Assembly: GCA_009192285.1 (NCBI GenBank)
Contig: WBVU01000004.1
Location: 4,238,001 to 4,302,000, forward strand
DNA: 64,000 nucleotides
Direction of reading: 5' to 3'
Origin: Morchella semilibera
Taxonomy: Eukaryota; Ascomycota; Pezizomycetes; Pezizales; Morchellaceae
The notes beneath the pieces were generated by a model. The model was not told where the DNA came from. It searched no databases and saw nothing but the letters and a program-made list of their open reading frames with translations. Positions 45,439-57,129 of the stretch are shown one piece after another. Position 1 is the stretch's first letter, and every line of letters starts with the position of its first letter. The position numbers were made by a program, and so were the translations under genes.

Positions 45439-47188
45439 GTTTCTGGAAAATGAAAGGAAAGGAAAGGAAAGGAAAGGAGTGGATATATATAATGGCTGGT
45501 AGATACCAATATATATTGTCTCGAACCAGACGCTAGGTGGGTCACGTGCCTAGGATAATGCCTCGAACTCCTGCTGGCTGGTGAGAGGAACGCTATAGAG
45601 GGGAGAGGGAGGGTGGGTTATATACTAAACTTGCAGCGCAGACCATCACGATATCAAATTTCTCCAGACATTAGGTATCGATATCTTGTCTCCCCCATGT
45701 ACTGTTCCACCCACTCCTTCCTTCATGGGACCACAGCGCCCAGACGCTGAAGTGAATCAAACCCGCAGTAGCAGCAGCTGTGTATGCCATGAACCACCAC
45801 CCCAGGCCCCAGGGATTCCGTCCCTTACTTCACGATGTAGTTTGGCCCACGAGACCACTAACTTCAGGGGCGAGTATTTTTTGGCAATTACTTTTTTTTT
45901 CTTTTTCCCCCTTCTTCTTCTTTCAAGATCTCCTTTTTTGCCTTGCAGCCCCCGGGCTAGCTAGAAATGCTGTTTACTGTTTTGTGGCATCAGCATTCAA
46001 TAGGAGGCGGTTTCTCCATTTGGCCTATACAACTAACACAACAATGATTCAGCCATGGCCATATATGGACGTACTCGGTCGAGCCCGGCCTGCAAAACCC
46101 TAATATCATCGTGTGGATCAGACAGGGCTCACTCTGAGTACTTACTACCTACTGATCAAGCCTAACGTACCTAGCTAGCCCTGGTGACAATTTCATTGAT
46201 GACTATAAACCAATGCTGAAGATCTAGATGCGCTTTTTTCTTCCGTCCCATGATGTAAGGTCGTTGTACTAGTACCAAAGCTTTTTATCCTCCCCCCCCC
46301 CCCGAATAGAAGAGAGATAAAAGAGTAGTAGGGGTTAAGCCCAGGCATATACACGGCTGGCTGCGGGACCGGAGCGGGAAGAGCGCAGTGGCTTATTCCT
46401 TCACAATTTCGAAATTCTAACTACATGTATGTAGTTTATCTGGGTTTAGAGGTGCTTCATTATGTTATAATTAGTACACGGAAGATTATACGGACCTCTT
46501 GGCAGCTGGCGGTAGTTATATACTCCTTTCGTATGTACGTTGGTAGGACAGAATAGCCCTGGGACCATGGAGCCGGGAGGGATATTAGAGTATGTAGTAC
46601 CACCTGTAGACACAAGGATCTGTGTGGAGTACCTATAATAGGTGCCCATTGATGGTGGTGGCGATAGTACGGCGGTAGGGTTGCAATTGGTGGCGAATGT
46701 CTCAGTCAATCTCTCCTGCCGTCGAGATGTTAGTTAGTAGATAAGATGTATGTATATAGCAGCTGGAACTTGCAGTGTTTCTCAGATCTAAACTTTATTC
46801 TTTCAAAGATCAGGAGATGCATGTATTGCGGATCCACCCCCAATCATTCGCATATCCAGAGATTATAGGTGTTGAGGAGTGATAATTGCCTTTGGACCCC
46901 TAGTACATACAGCCAGTATTATCACATACTGGTAAGTTAAGTAGACTACTCGAAGAAGTCCGTCAATATCTCCCGCCCCAAGATATAGGTACTAAAGGCT
47001 AAAAAGACGAATTTTTGGTTAGCATTCTCGCTAATCGACTGATCCGTGGTGACACACTGTCCCTGCGTAGACAACCAAGTTGAGATGGAACAAACCAACT
47101 GACTAGCATACCTGGAGGAGGTTCAGTAGTAAGTGCTGGGGTAGTTGTGTTTCACTTAAGCCACAATATCAATTGTACCACGGTGTGA
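45439..47188. other. intergenic with one isolated minus-strand reading frame
   Basis: Upstream of the multicopper oxidase. A minus-strand stretch at about 46714-46446 follows a very good splice acceptor (CTAACTAAC branch, then GGCAG). It reads ERLTETFATNCNPTAVLSPP and runs on to a stop, so it looks like a terminal exon, but I found no upstream exon that joins it in frame. C-runs lie near 46290-46303. Confidence 0.35.
45485..45492 (-). promoter_or_regulatory. TATA-like box of the multicopper oxidase
   Basis: TATATATA about 50 bp upstream of the start codon on the minus strand, next to a run of GGAAA/TTTCC units. Confidence 0.4.
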
Positions 47189-47799
47189 CTACCTAGATCT
47201 CCAGATTAAGTATTGGAAATCATCATCATCCTGATCATCGATCATCTCACCGAAATCTCCACCATAAGGTAGGGCATTCTCGGCAACATAAGCGGACGCC
47301 AGTTCCTGCGTATCCTTTCGTACGACCTCTGACAGCCGAAGCAGGTATATCCCTGTATGGGTTTCAGCAGTACATGCAATATACCTACCTATATGCCCAT
47401 CCTATTATAGTATTATCGTACGGACCTTCACCTAGCTGTAGAATCGGAAGATCAAGGGATTCGGCTCAGGTGAATTTCCCGGTGGTGTTAATCTTCGGCA
47501 TCAATTGAATGGCCTCTATGGCCCTGTACGCAGCCGATCGGATATCTATATGGAGGATCAAGACCCAAGTATATACCTAGCCAATAAGCTTCACAGCCTA
47601 AAAACCACCGATATATCGATATGAGCGTGTAGGTACATACATGCCCTTTCGAAATTTCCGGTAGTCCATGCCAGGTGCAGCACGCTTGTCGGATGATACT
47701 TACGGTGCTTGAACGGCTGTGTTCCTCAGCTATGGCAGCATGATATGGATTTGAGTCTCGACTGTGGTATATGTGAACCCCCCCATGGTCGTCTAACAT
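47189..47799 (-). CDS. possible three-exon hypothetical gene
   Basis: Possible exons 47799-47577, 47464-47426 and 47352-47189 (introns 112 and 73 nt) give 141 residues starting MLDDHGGVHIYHSRDSN and ending DDQDDDDFQYLIWRSR. The third exon is the best part: LLRLSEVVRKDTQELASAY followed by an acidic stretch reads like real protein, and it starts after a clean CCCATACAG acceptor. The second exon joins in frame on both sides. The first exon's coding quality is weaker, its start is a guess, and a GTAAGT inside it could be a further donor. No family recognised. It could equally be a decayed gene whose 5' part is lost. Confidence 0.3.
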
Positions 47800-50174
47800 G
47801 GGTGAATTAAAGTTGTGCAAGCATACATGATGTGCCAGCCAGACACACCCCCCCCCCCAACCTCTCCGCCGCCGTGGGGGCTACCGAGTGAATATTTATG
47901 GTTAATATATTAAATTAACCCCGGATTCTACGAGGATATGTATATGGAACCGAAATATTTAGGGTGCCTAAAACGTATTAGTGGAAGCCTATTTGTATCA
48001 CCTTCCCCCCATTGCAAATGCTCTAGCGACTCAAACTGCCAGACCGCATGCAAGTGCTCTAAGCGGGCAAAACAAGTACTGGATAATCCAAGTCTATTTC
48101 TCTGCTTGATAGTATATGGTGCGGTAAACAACGGTGGCAAGTTATCTTACCACCGGTGGTGAAAGTGGTACCAGCATTTATACCTTAAAATGGATAAAGG
48201 CACAGACCTTTTGGCCAAAAGGGGCTATATAATGCCAGTATATATGAACATTGTCTACCGGTGGGGAATTTCACCACTAGTGGTAGGTTATTTTACCACC
48301 GGTGGCAGCTATTTTGCCAGTGTAAAAATTATTGGTATTAATAATAGTACAGAATAGCAACTAAAAGTCAACATTTGTACTAGAACAAGGACTGAAATTC
48401 AGTGCTTATACCACCGCCGTAAAATTACTTTTGACACATTTACCGCTCCATAGATAGTATATGTAGTCTTAACTAAGTACTTGTATGGTTGACTCTCTGA
48501 TTTCTCACTGTCCGATATATACATATTTATTGCCAGTCCCGGGTATATGTTATGCCGTCCGGTATACGAAGTTCCGTATCTATTGATGACAGTTGAATGA
48601 GATCGAAGAAACACTATCAAGACAGAACTTATTTCCTCTGAATACGGTTAGACATGGCGGAACAAGCCGGATGGTCTCTATAACAAGTAGTAACCCATTT
48701 CGAGATAAGTACATATACTTTTTAAAGGTTTATAGAGAGCTACAGATATAGTGGCTATCCTATGGTCCGTGAATACTGACCCTATGATCGAGGAATTAAA
48801 TTTATATTGGAGATCTATTATCTAATAAGAGTGATAACAACTGTTAGTAAAGCCACACCAAGTCTGCTGTTTCTGGGGCGGCCAGCAATTTACTGACGGG
48901 CGATGGGATTCACACCAATTCCAGAACCTATAAATCGAAGGCGAAGAGTAACCGACTATAACTGATTCTACTGGGTATCCAGTAAACGACCTTCCCCAAA
49001 GATTTTCAAGAGAGTTTTCGCTGGTCCCGAAACTTCTTGCAGTTGATAGTCCAAGGCTTCTGTTCGAATGGCCTATATTGGCTTTTTAGAGTAGCTGCAG
49101 AAAGTCTTGCAAACTATAACTGAATTAGCTTCGGATGCAGTAGCTGAATCTTCCAGTCGGAAGCTGAAAACACTAGTCAAATTATAATATCACCCTGGAA
49201 GGGTACTTACCGTTGTTTTGTCGAGGTGCCCTGTGTTCAATGGCATCGCAGCTAGAGCCAGATAGCTCCCAAACTTGTTATCCTGTCCTGCAGAAGGTTA
49301 CCTAAGAACCAGGAGTGATCTGACAGTACAGGCGGCTAATATAATCGATGGTGAGTTCGAATTCTATCATGCACGTGGGCCCCTTAGTAGGCATCGGTGC
49401 TGGGTTATATCTATTAATTACTAGTACGTGTTGAACTGCAGATATATTCAATTGCAAGCATTTTGGTTGGGAGCCAAGTGTGAAATTCAAAGCAGGAGAC
49501 GATATAAACTCTCCCCTAGCCGCGCATATACCTTACCACAACGTGTACCCACACAGCCGACTCTCATAGTGATACCCGATATAAGAATGAGTCTTGCCGG
49601 TCCCAACTTTTTAGTAAAAGAGAAAACTTCCTCATTTCTTATAGTGATGATCTTGTTATAAGGATGCCATTTTCCGGTCCCGACCTCATCACTATATCGA
49701 GAGTCGTCTGTAGAGGCATTGGCTTCAAAGAACGCAATCTCGTTTTTGAAATCGATCGATCCAAAGTATTTACTGAGAATGAAACGAGGCCTAGGCAGGA
49801 GGGAGAGGGAAAAGATGAAAACCTGGGATGAATTCGCTACCGTATTTGAGGGCAAACATCCCCGCATCAAACCAATGATACTATACATATAGTGAAAATC
49901 TAGTACCCCCAGACTCAATTGAAGCCTTCGTACTGTCCTTGAGTCCTTGGTCGTATCTTCGGGTTGGTTGATTTCTGATATCATCAACCTCCTTATTTAA
50001 TTTTACTGCGTTCAAACTCGTCGCACTTCCCCACGTGGGCCCTCAAAGAATTCCTCAGGCCTTGGCGCACAAACTACATGCATGCAGTATTCAGTATCCC
50101 CCACTAAGGACAGGGTTCCTTAATCCAGAAAAGGCCAAGAAAGCTTCTTTAAGCTTGTCTAACATCATCACATC
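47800..50174. other. intergenic with a palindrome-rich MITE
   Basis: AT-rich. It contains a C-run near 47847-47858, the MITE at about 48128-48308, and a 166-codon minus frame (49987-49487) with no recognisable family that I do not call. The last 100 bp lead into the methyltransferase gene. Confidence 0.5.
48128..48308. mobile_element. MITE-like element with palindromic CCACCGGTGG subrepeats in its ends
   Basis: The left end (about 48128-48163, with ACGGTGGCAAGTTATCTTAC then CACCGGTGGTGAAA) matches, in inverted orientation, the right end (about 48268-48308, with TTTCACCACTAGTGGTAGG and TTTTACCACCGGTGG). The imperfect inverted repeats are about 36 bp. Each end also contains a palindrome (CCACCGGTGG or CCACTAGTGG). 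The interior of about 105 bp has no coding capacity. The superfamily is not clear, and no target duplication was confirmed. Confidence 0.55.
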
Positions 50175-50972
50175 ATGTCTTCCACAGCTCCACTTCCCGC
50201 CCATGAAACGAAAAACGAACGAGTTCTCCACTACCCAATCCTCCCGACGTCTCTGGTCTTGGAATTGAAACAATCCGATACGACCCAGAATACAACTGGA
50301 TCTACGCTATGGCTGGGCGCCCAGGTTCTCGCAGTGTATCTCTTTGAGTTGTATGGCTCCAAGCCACGGAACGTGGGAAATCGGCGGTTGAGGGCAATTG
50401 ATCTAGGCGCCGGTGTAGGCTTGACGGCAAACGTGCTAGTCATGTTGGGATTCGATGTCGTAGCTACGGATTTGAACATTGTGGTTGACGCTGTCCTGGG
50501 GAGTAATGTCCAGCATAACGAAGAGCGTGTTAAAGCTTGGGGAGGAGGCAGTATTGTCGTGAGGGAGCTAGATTGGTTTATTGCACCAGAGGATTGGGAT
50601 TGGAGTGGAGATGTGTCTATTGCGCCAAGAGGAGCCACGACAACGGGTGATAGCATCAGCCCATGTTTTGATCTCATTGTAACTGCAGACACGCTTTATA
50701 CCCAGGAGCTCGTCGCGCCATTGCTAAGAACAATCAAGTCTTTGTCAGTTACCTCAAAGAAGGGGAGGAAGTGCCCGCCAGTACTTGTGGCGTTGGAACG
50801 AAGGGATCCGGAGATCATTGAATATGCCCTAGACATGGCGAAGAAAGAGGGATTCGAATGTAGGAAGATCCCAGACGTGCGGTTGGAGAAGTGCTTGGAT
50901 TCTGCTGGAATCAAGTGGGGAAAAGAGGATTGGGATGGGGTGGAGATATGGAAACTGACTTTCAAGAATTAA
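50175..50972 (+). CDS. class I SAM-dependent protein methyltransferase, METTL21/EFM-like
   Basis: Single exon, 265 residues. It belongs to the lysine methyltransferase family 16 type (Methyltransf_16), whose fungal members (Efm6, Nnt1/Efm7 and others) methylate translation elongation factors. Visible motifs are a WLGAQVLAVYL helix before the fold (the family's 'W-x-A-x-x-L' segment), motif I IDLGAGVGLTANVL at about 76-89, the following VVATDLN, and the post-I/motif II region CFDLIVTADTLYTQEL, which corresponds to the family's D-x-x-x-x-(A/S)-D-x-x-Y signature. Next comes an LVALERRDPEI strand typical of the family. No targeting signal, so cytosolic. An EFM6-like role is likely, but the exact member is not decided from the sequence. 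The start is the first ATG of the frame. Confidence 0.8.
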   Translation: MSSTAPLPAHETKNERVLHYPILPTSLVLELKQSDTTQNTTGSTLWLGAQVLAVYLFELYGSKPRNVGNRRLRAIDLGAGVGLTANVLVMLGFDVVATDLNIVVDAVLGSNVQHNEERVKAWGGGSIVVRELDWFIAPEDWDWSGDVSIAPRGATTTGDSISPCFDLIVTADTLYTQELVAPLLRTIKSLSVTSKKGRKCPPVLVALERRDPEIIEYALDMAKKEGFECRKIPDVRLEKCLDSAGIKWGKEDWDGVEIWKLTFKN

Positions 50973-53900
50973 AGGATATCGTCAGTTGTGAGTAATGGAT
51001 GAATTAATAGCACATGTATTTTCTTGCATATTCTTCCTCTTGGAAACTCGCCCCAGGAGTGATTGGTGCTTATCCTCTGTGTAGTGCCATCTGATTGACT
51101 CGCCTAGCTTATAGCGGCGGCATTCAGTAGTCATCTTGTATGGAGGTTATCAGGTGCTTCACTTTCATTACGGTGCATTTTAATTTACATACATGTATGT
51201 ATCGCAAAACCTAACCCTAGAATACATGCAGGTACATGTATTCAGGATTACCTGGGCCCACTTCAAAGCCATACCTACCGAACCTGAGGTAACAAAAGCC
51301 CACAATTTGTGAGGACCCACGAGGAAACTCTATCTCTTTGTAACTTAGGTACTCCGATGTTAGCACAAGGCCAGTTGGGGCATGAGTACCGGGAAACCCA
51401 AGGACCTAGCTAGCGATACTTCTGGCCCTAAGACTGTCTGAGCCCTACGGCATTTTTTTATAGTGCTGCTTATACGCGAGCGATAAATCCCCGACACCCG
51501 AGATTGAACAGACTCCAGCAGAGCATAAACGCTACGGGTTTGCGAGTATAACCGCTTTCCTCAGGGCCATAAATAATCCAAGAACCCGAGATATACCATC
51601 GAGCATCGATTCGTCAACGTCCCTCCAACCCATGGAGCACCTTTTTACGCGACCAAGTGTAGCTGGCTATTGGTAGCCGCGGATTTTGTCTCGGTGATCC
51701 CTAATTTCGGTTGCGGAGCCCTCTTCAGGGTCTCCCCGAGAAGAAATTGTCACAGTTACTTAGCTATGAGCTAGGGGTCCGGATTTTATTCCGGCTTTGA
51801 AACTAAAAATCCCTCCCGACGTCGACATATCAAATTGCAAAGGCACTGCGCTATGAGCCCACACCGAATAGTGCTTACTATGTGGGTAGTGACAATGAGT
51901 GATTTTCCATGATCCAATCTTCTTCCCTTCCGCGATTGATGGCTATATTAGTGATCGTGCGACGATAGGTCTGGTATGTATGAAACGTCGCTCCTCCTAC
52001 TAAATTGAGCCTAAGCACGTTTGGCTATGAAGTTGATTTAGTGTGCGTGAACGCCTCGAAAACCCTCAGGGTCTTTAGCCTCAGATTCTCCTGGTATTAC
52101 GCCTTTGTGCAAAACAACTAGTGTCGCACGCCCTATAGGCTTATATACTCGGGCCTTATTTCATGAAGTAGCCTAGGCGGCGCGTTGCTAAATACATGTA
52201 GATATGGAGAGGGCCGAGTTAACCTTGGGGGAGAAGGACCGGCCCGGACCGCACCGTACCTGCACCCACACACACACCCCTCAAGGTTAGGTCAAGTTAA
52301 AGTGAAATTTTCTGGCATTTGTGAGTCATTATGGGGGCCTCCTCCGGTTTCTTGTAGACTCGGCGCTGCGTATGAGGCGCCCGGCCTCTAGCTCAGTTAG
52401 GAAAGAACCAATCGCAGCGCGAGGACTACCGCCGACTGAGGCGCTGGCACCTGGCGTAAGTGGGGACCTAGAATCTAGCGCGCACCCCTCCCCACGCCCT
52501 CCAACATTCCGGAATTAGCAAAATCTGAGTTGGACAGAGTACATGTACCAGAATAGCTGGTTATATACTAGTTTAAAGTATCATACTATAGCTAAGTGGC
52601 CGCTAGCTAGGGCCAGGGCGCTCGGCCATGGCCATAGGATCTACTAGCTCAGATTCTTGCCCTTAATTCTCACCTTCGATGATCACACATGAGTGTTAAT
52701 TCGAATCTTTTCCTACTGAACTTAAGCTTTACTATGCAATATATATCGACATACCCTTTTGTATAACTTCGGTATACGTATATACCCAAGTATGCAACTG
52801 GATATCGGATATCCACCGGGACCCGAAATGAAGGGGTAGCTCCACCCCGCTACTTTGTGCTTTCAATGCAATTTCAATTAATAGTGTGGCCTCCGTACCA
52901 TGTACCCAGTTTATAGGCATCGAGTGATTGAGGGTGATGCGAACACGAGTGATTGAGCATGATATCGATTACTACATGTAGTATACTGCATTGTCACACC
53001 TATTTACCTCTTACATGCCCCACCTATATGAAGAGTAAATAAACAGATAAACAAATAAGTAAATAAATACCCCACCTAGCCATATGCATATTGCACTGCC
53101 CCCGGCCCCGGTACCGAACACACGAAAGTTCAGCCCAACTTGAGTAGCGTCTCATATCCAGTACCAGCCGCACCCGCAAGTGATTATCTATAGGATCGGA
53201 TCCTTAGGCATCCAACCAGGCTAGGTATCTAAGTTGATCCTCGTGGAGGCCAATCGGTAACATACAAGCTGGCTCAGAGCATATACCGGTACCAAATAGC
53301 CTACGTTCAGTTAGTCTCGTACCCAGACTGTGCAGATACGGCACAGTCTGGTGTATTAAGTCTTTTTCGTTTGGTGACTTATTTTCTCGGGGATATTAGC
53401 GTCGGAGGGCTCTCGGGGGGGCTTTTCGGGGGTATTTTGTATGGCAAACTCGCAAAGAATTAAGGTTCACCGGAGATATTTAAGGTTCAGAAAACCTCCG
53501 CTAGCGTTCAAATTTTACGCTAGTTCGGGGTATTCTCGGGGTGTGCTGATCCTATACAAAATACCCCCGAAAAGCCTCCCCGAGAGCCCTCCGAGGCTAA
53601 TATCCCCGAGAAAAATAAGTCACCAAACGAAAAAGACCTATTACACCAGACTGTGCAGAAGGTCATCAACACAGGCTGGGCACGAGACTGACGTTCAGTG
53701 ATGTCTTGGTTGAACTCATGGCTGAACACAAAAACCGCCAATTAAGACTACATGTACTTTTCTGCAATTGAGTCCGAAGGAAAAGTTCACTTAGCCCTTC
53801 CATTCATTCGGATGAAGGAACTATGTCGATCTGGTTACATGTAAGGACGCGTTTCTCAAGCTCCAGTATTAAAAACAAGGCTACACTCCGGCAGGTCTCA

Positions 53901-56259
53901 TTAGTACCCATCGATCAGCAATAGGCTACCATAAGCAGTGTGTGGGGTAAATTAGAGTAACCGATCCGTGTACATGTACGCGTTTCCCATATTCGCGCTA
54001 TGAAACTTCTGAGGCTAGATACTTAGTTACATTGCACTCATTATCAGTGCCTATACTAGGTAGAACCCCCAACCTTGTGGGGTCCGGATCTCAGGGTTAC
54101 ATACGAGGCTAAATTACTCTGGGGAAAGTGATTCTGGAATATCTCCCAAGCCTGACATGTCGACACCCCATTACAATAAATTAGGTACGACGAAGTGGTC
54201 ACGTAATTAAGTGCCGGCCTGCAGTGATCGATCCTCCTCCATTTTTCCGAGTGCTCATATGGTGGTTATCTCAAGAGGCTGGAAATCTAAGGAGAAGAAA
54301 AAAGAATTAAAAAGAAGAGCCTGTAAAAGACACCTAGCAATTCTCTGATCGCGTCAGAATTCGAAAAAAAGCAACGATACCAGTTAATCATTCAAACGGG
54401 TGTTGGTATAAGTAGAGGCACAATTCTATCATTCTAATAATGACTGGGAGATGTGCCTACCTGCGTACATTTGTCTACTTGTCGACTATTGGGAGGATAA
54501 GGGAATCCTCATTGTGGGGTCCAGTTGTTATTTTGCATTCTACCCCTCACGCGCACTATCAGCCTGATTAGGGTTGGTGGGTGTAGTAATGAAGAATGTG
54601 GAGTATTCTGCACATTCAATCATAAAAAAAATCATTGGAGATGGTTCCTGAGTGATGTGGGTTGGCTCGATCAAAGCCATCAAGACGTCACACCACTGTA
54701 CCGACAGTAACGACGCCTGCATCGTTCGTGCGAAATGTCAGCCCAACATACCCAGGCCTTATCTTTTGGTCTCATATATATATATATATAATTAGTAGAA
54801 TCTGGGGCAGAAAAGGTCGTTGATCTCAGGTATATATATAACCATAATCCTGTTCAATTGTACGCGTTGAAGTTTTGAAGGGGTGGTTAACTTCTCTTAG
54901 AGACTGACCGCGGTGTGGAGCCTGGTAAAGGCTGAGCCGGTTGATATGTAGGTACATGCAGTATATACATGTATGTATGTCCTACGTCTCTTTTTAAATC
55001 TCAGCCCCCTCTTTCTAATGACGTCAAAAACAGATAAGCATGGCACTAGAGCTCTTCGGTATGTAATTCGATAACCCAATAATCAAAGAGGTTCTTTCTG
55101 CCGAGAATTGAATATACACCTGCGCATGACTATATGAAAATGCTGTTCTGCGCTTGTGTTTACTCCTGTCCTCATTTGATTCGTATACATCGCTGCCGTG
55201 CTGGATTTTTTCCTTGAGCTTGCATGAAACTCGGGTTAATTAAGATAACATAAACTTATGTATATACCCACTCTAAGTTAAACCAGTACAAAAAAAAATT
55301 TCTTGTCATGCATCGCCCTCATGAGAGTGCTCCCTCATTTAATTATGAGCAAAGTACCTACATGTATACACCCGGCTATCACCGTACTAGCTCTAGAGTA
55401 GTTCCAATTGACAACAGATGTCTGCATCTACGACCTGCATCAACTCTGCGCACCTGAATGAACCCCAGAATTGTAAAATTGTGTAACATTAACAACTTAC
55501 ATACTGAAACCACCGAAAAAAGGGGTGTTCTATGCACATGTGCCATGTTTTAATCTTCTCTCTAGCTTTACGTAGATACGAATATCCTAAGTGGGTAATA
55601 ATTATAATCTTCAGCTGGTTTGCCAAGTGGTAGTTAGTGTGGAGAATTATATGTCAGCCTTAATATTATAGATATACTTTTTTGAGGCTCCTCACGGCCC
55701 TTTACGTCATGTTTTAGCACTTTTTCGCTAACGTGGCCAATGATGGTAGTACCAAGAACCTGATAATCCTTGTAAATGATAACAGACGACACTATAGATC
55801 TCTTCACGATTCGTTGAACCTCCAATACACACTCCCTCTACGAACCGAGATGCATGCGTGTCTGTGGACAATGACTGCATGGCCCGTGACTTTACTTCAT
55901 CAAGCATGGCCAACACTTCGGCGCTTCGATTGATCAAGGAAATTTGGGAGTCGGTATCGATTGGTCAAAAATTGGACACTTTTTCTACTATTGAGAATAA
56001 TCCCAATTATGCAAACAGCATAAGATCTATGCTTCAGTGTGAAGAAATACCTACATATATAGAGGTAACACCCACCACCTGACATTTGGAAATCGTGTTC
56101 GTATTCTTCAGTACTTTGTGAACCGCCATACAGGATATGTCCGAGATCCCTCCCCAATAACACCACTTTTGTTCTCTCTGTAGATCAGAAACCTATTATT
56201 TATTTATTTTTTTATTTTTTTACCTGTAGATCAGGCATTTAAATTCACCTTTCTGAGAA
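50973..56259. other. long gene-poor stretch with exon-like traces and a long inverted repeat
   Basis: 5.3 kb between the methyltransferase and the NLR-type N-terminal domain gene. An exon-like stretch at about 51465-51681 starts after an ATTTTTTTATAG acceptor and reads SDKSPTPEIEQTPAEHKRYG, then AINNPRTRDIPSSIDSS and a stop. A GC-rich frame near 52330-52518 reads RRPASSSVRKEPIAARG. No complete gene can be built. The long inverted repeat at 53341-53656 is listed separately. A TATATA run occurs near 54773-54790. Confidence 0.45.
53341..53656. mobile_element. long inverted repeat / foldback-type element
   Basis: Two arms of about 100 bp face each other around a spacer of about 110 bp. The left arm begins GCACAGTCTGGTGTATTAAG. 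The right arm is its inverted copy with only a handful of differences, ending CCAGACTGTGC. Internal matches include TTTTTCGTTTGGTGACTTAT, CTCGGGGATATTAGC and CTTTTCGGGGGTATTTTGTAT. The motif CCAGACTGTGCAGA also appears just outside the left end (53323-53336) in the same orientation as at the right end, so the two copies bracket the element. No coding capacity. It is consistent with a non-autonomous DNA transposon, but the superfamily is not determined. Confidence 0.8.
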
Positions 56260-57129
56260 ATGGATCCAGTCAGTCTTGCAGTTGGTCTCGTCACCACCGT
56301 TGCTGCACTCGCCTACAGAATCCACCAAATCATCTCCGAATGTGAAGTCGCGGAGGACCAGTTTGAGGACCTAGAGCGTCAATTCGATGGCGCTAAGGCG
56401 GCTCTCGACCGCCTCAATACCATCTTTGCGCACTCTGCCCTCCCAGCCTCTCAGCTAGCCGAGTATAAATCGGAAGCGGCAAAAATCAGAGACAACCTCA
56501 TATACACTGAGGCCCGATTCCGGAGGATTCGAAACAAGCTCAGCAGCCCTCGCTTATTTACCAGGTTCACCCAAAAGAAGGATCTGGCAGATGGAGAGCT
56601 CAAACGGTTTTCAAGCAAGGTGTCGTTACTCTGCGATAGCTTGAATATCCTTGCCACAACATACAGATGCACCAATGCCCAATCCGACAAGGATAGGCGT
56701 ACCAAAATGGAGTTCGCTATGAGGGAAATGGAGTCTGCCATGAAGGAAATGGAGCTACAATCCAGATGGAATATCAATATCATCCAGTTTGTACAGGTAG
56801 TGATCAACCAGCAAGAAGATGACCTGATTGTCAGCGGCTCGACAACAACACAGCCAATTTCAGTGGCTAGCGTGGAGTCCCACCAATATGTTATTCTCAA
56901 CGAAGCTTCAAAGTCGCTTGACGAAGAGTGGGACCGCTGCTTGAAATATACCTCTGACTCGAAACCCTCGGGCCTCACCCCGAGCCCAAAGACACCCGTC
57001 AACGACTCCTCGGTATCCGCGATTGTGGAGGATTTACACGAAGGTTTTCAGCGTTCGGGTTGGCATAGTGCCCAGGGTCTTGATTGGGCGGAAAAGGAGC
57101 AAGAGGAGGCGTGGAAAAACTATTCTTGA
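56260..57129 (+). CDS. stand-alone fungal STAND/NLR N-terminal domain protein
   Basis: Single exon, 289 residues. The start MDPVSLAVGLVTTVAALAYRIHQ, followed by amphipathic helices (EDQFEDLERQFDGAKAALDRLNTIF; SEAAKIRDNLIYTEARFRRIR), matches the helical N-terminal domain found on many fungal STAND/NLR-like proteins (PigL_N-type). In that family it precedes a NACHT or NB-ARC ATPase and WD40, ankyrin or TPR repeats, none of which is present here. A coiled-coil-like segment (KMEFAMREMESAMKEMELQ, about 149-167) and a FVQVVINQQ helix follow, then a Ser/Pro-rich, probably flexible tail. The hydrophobic start could insert into or rest on a membrane, as in HeLo-like domains; that is inference. It could be a solo adaptor, a regulator of an NLR elsewhere, or the surviving 5' part of a larger gene. 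Confidence 0.7.
   Translation: MDPVSLAVGLVTTVAALAYRIHQIISECEVAEDQFEDLERQFDGAKAALDRLNTIFAHSALPASQLAEYKSEAAKIRDNLIYTEARFRRIRNKLSSPRLFTRFTQKKDLADGELKRFSSKVSLLCDSLNILATTYRCTNAQSDKDRRTKMEFAMREMESAMKEMELQSRWNINIIQFVQVVINQQEDDLIVSGSTTTQPISVASVESHQYVILNEASKSLDEEWDRCLKYTSDSKPSGLTPSPKTPVNDSSVSAIVEDLHEGFQRSGWHSAQGLDWAEKEQEEAWKNYS

Noticed and set aside
49487-49987. 166-codon minus-strand reading frame
   Set aside because: Composition like the surrounding spacer and no family resemblance.
52376-52400. CTAGCTCAGTTAGG resembles a tRNA A-box
   Set aside because: No matching B-box (GGTTCGAATCC) follows and no cloverleaf can be drawn.
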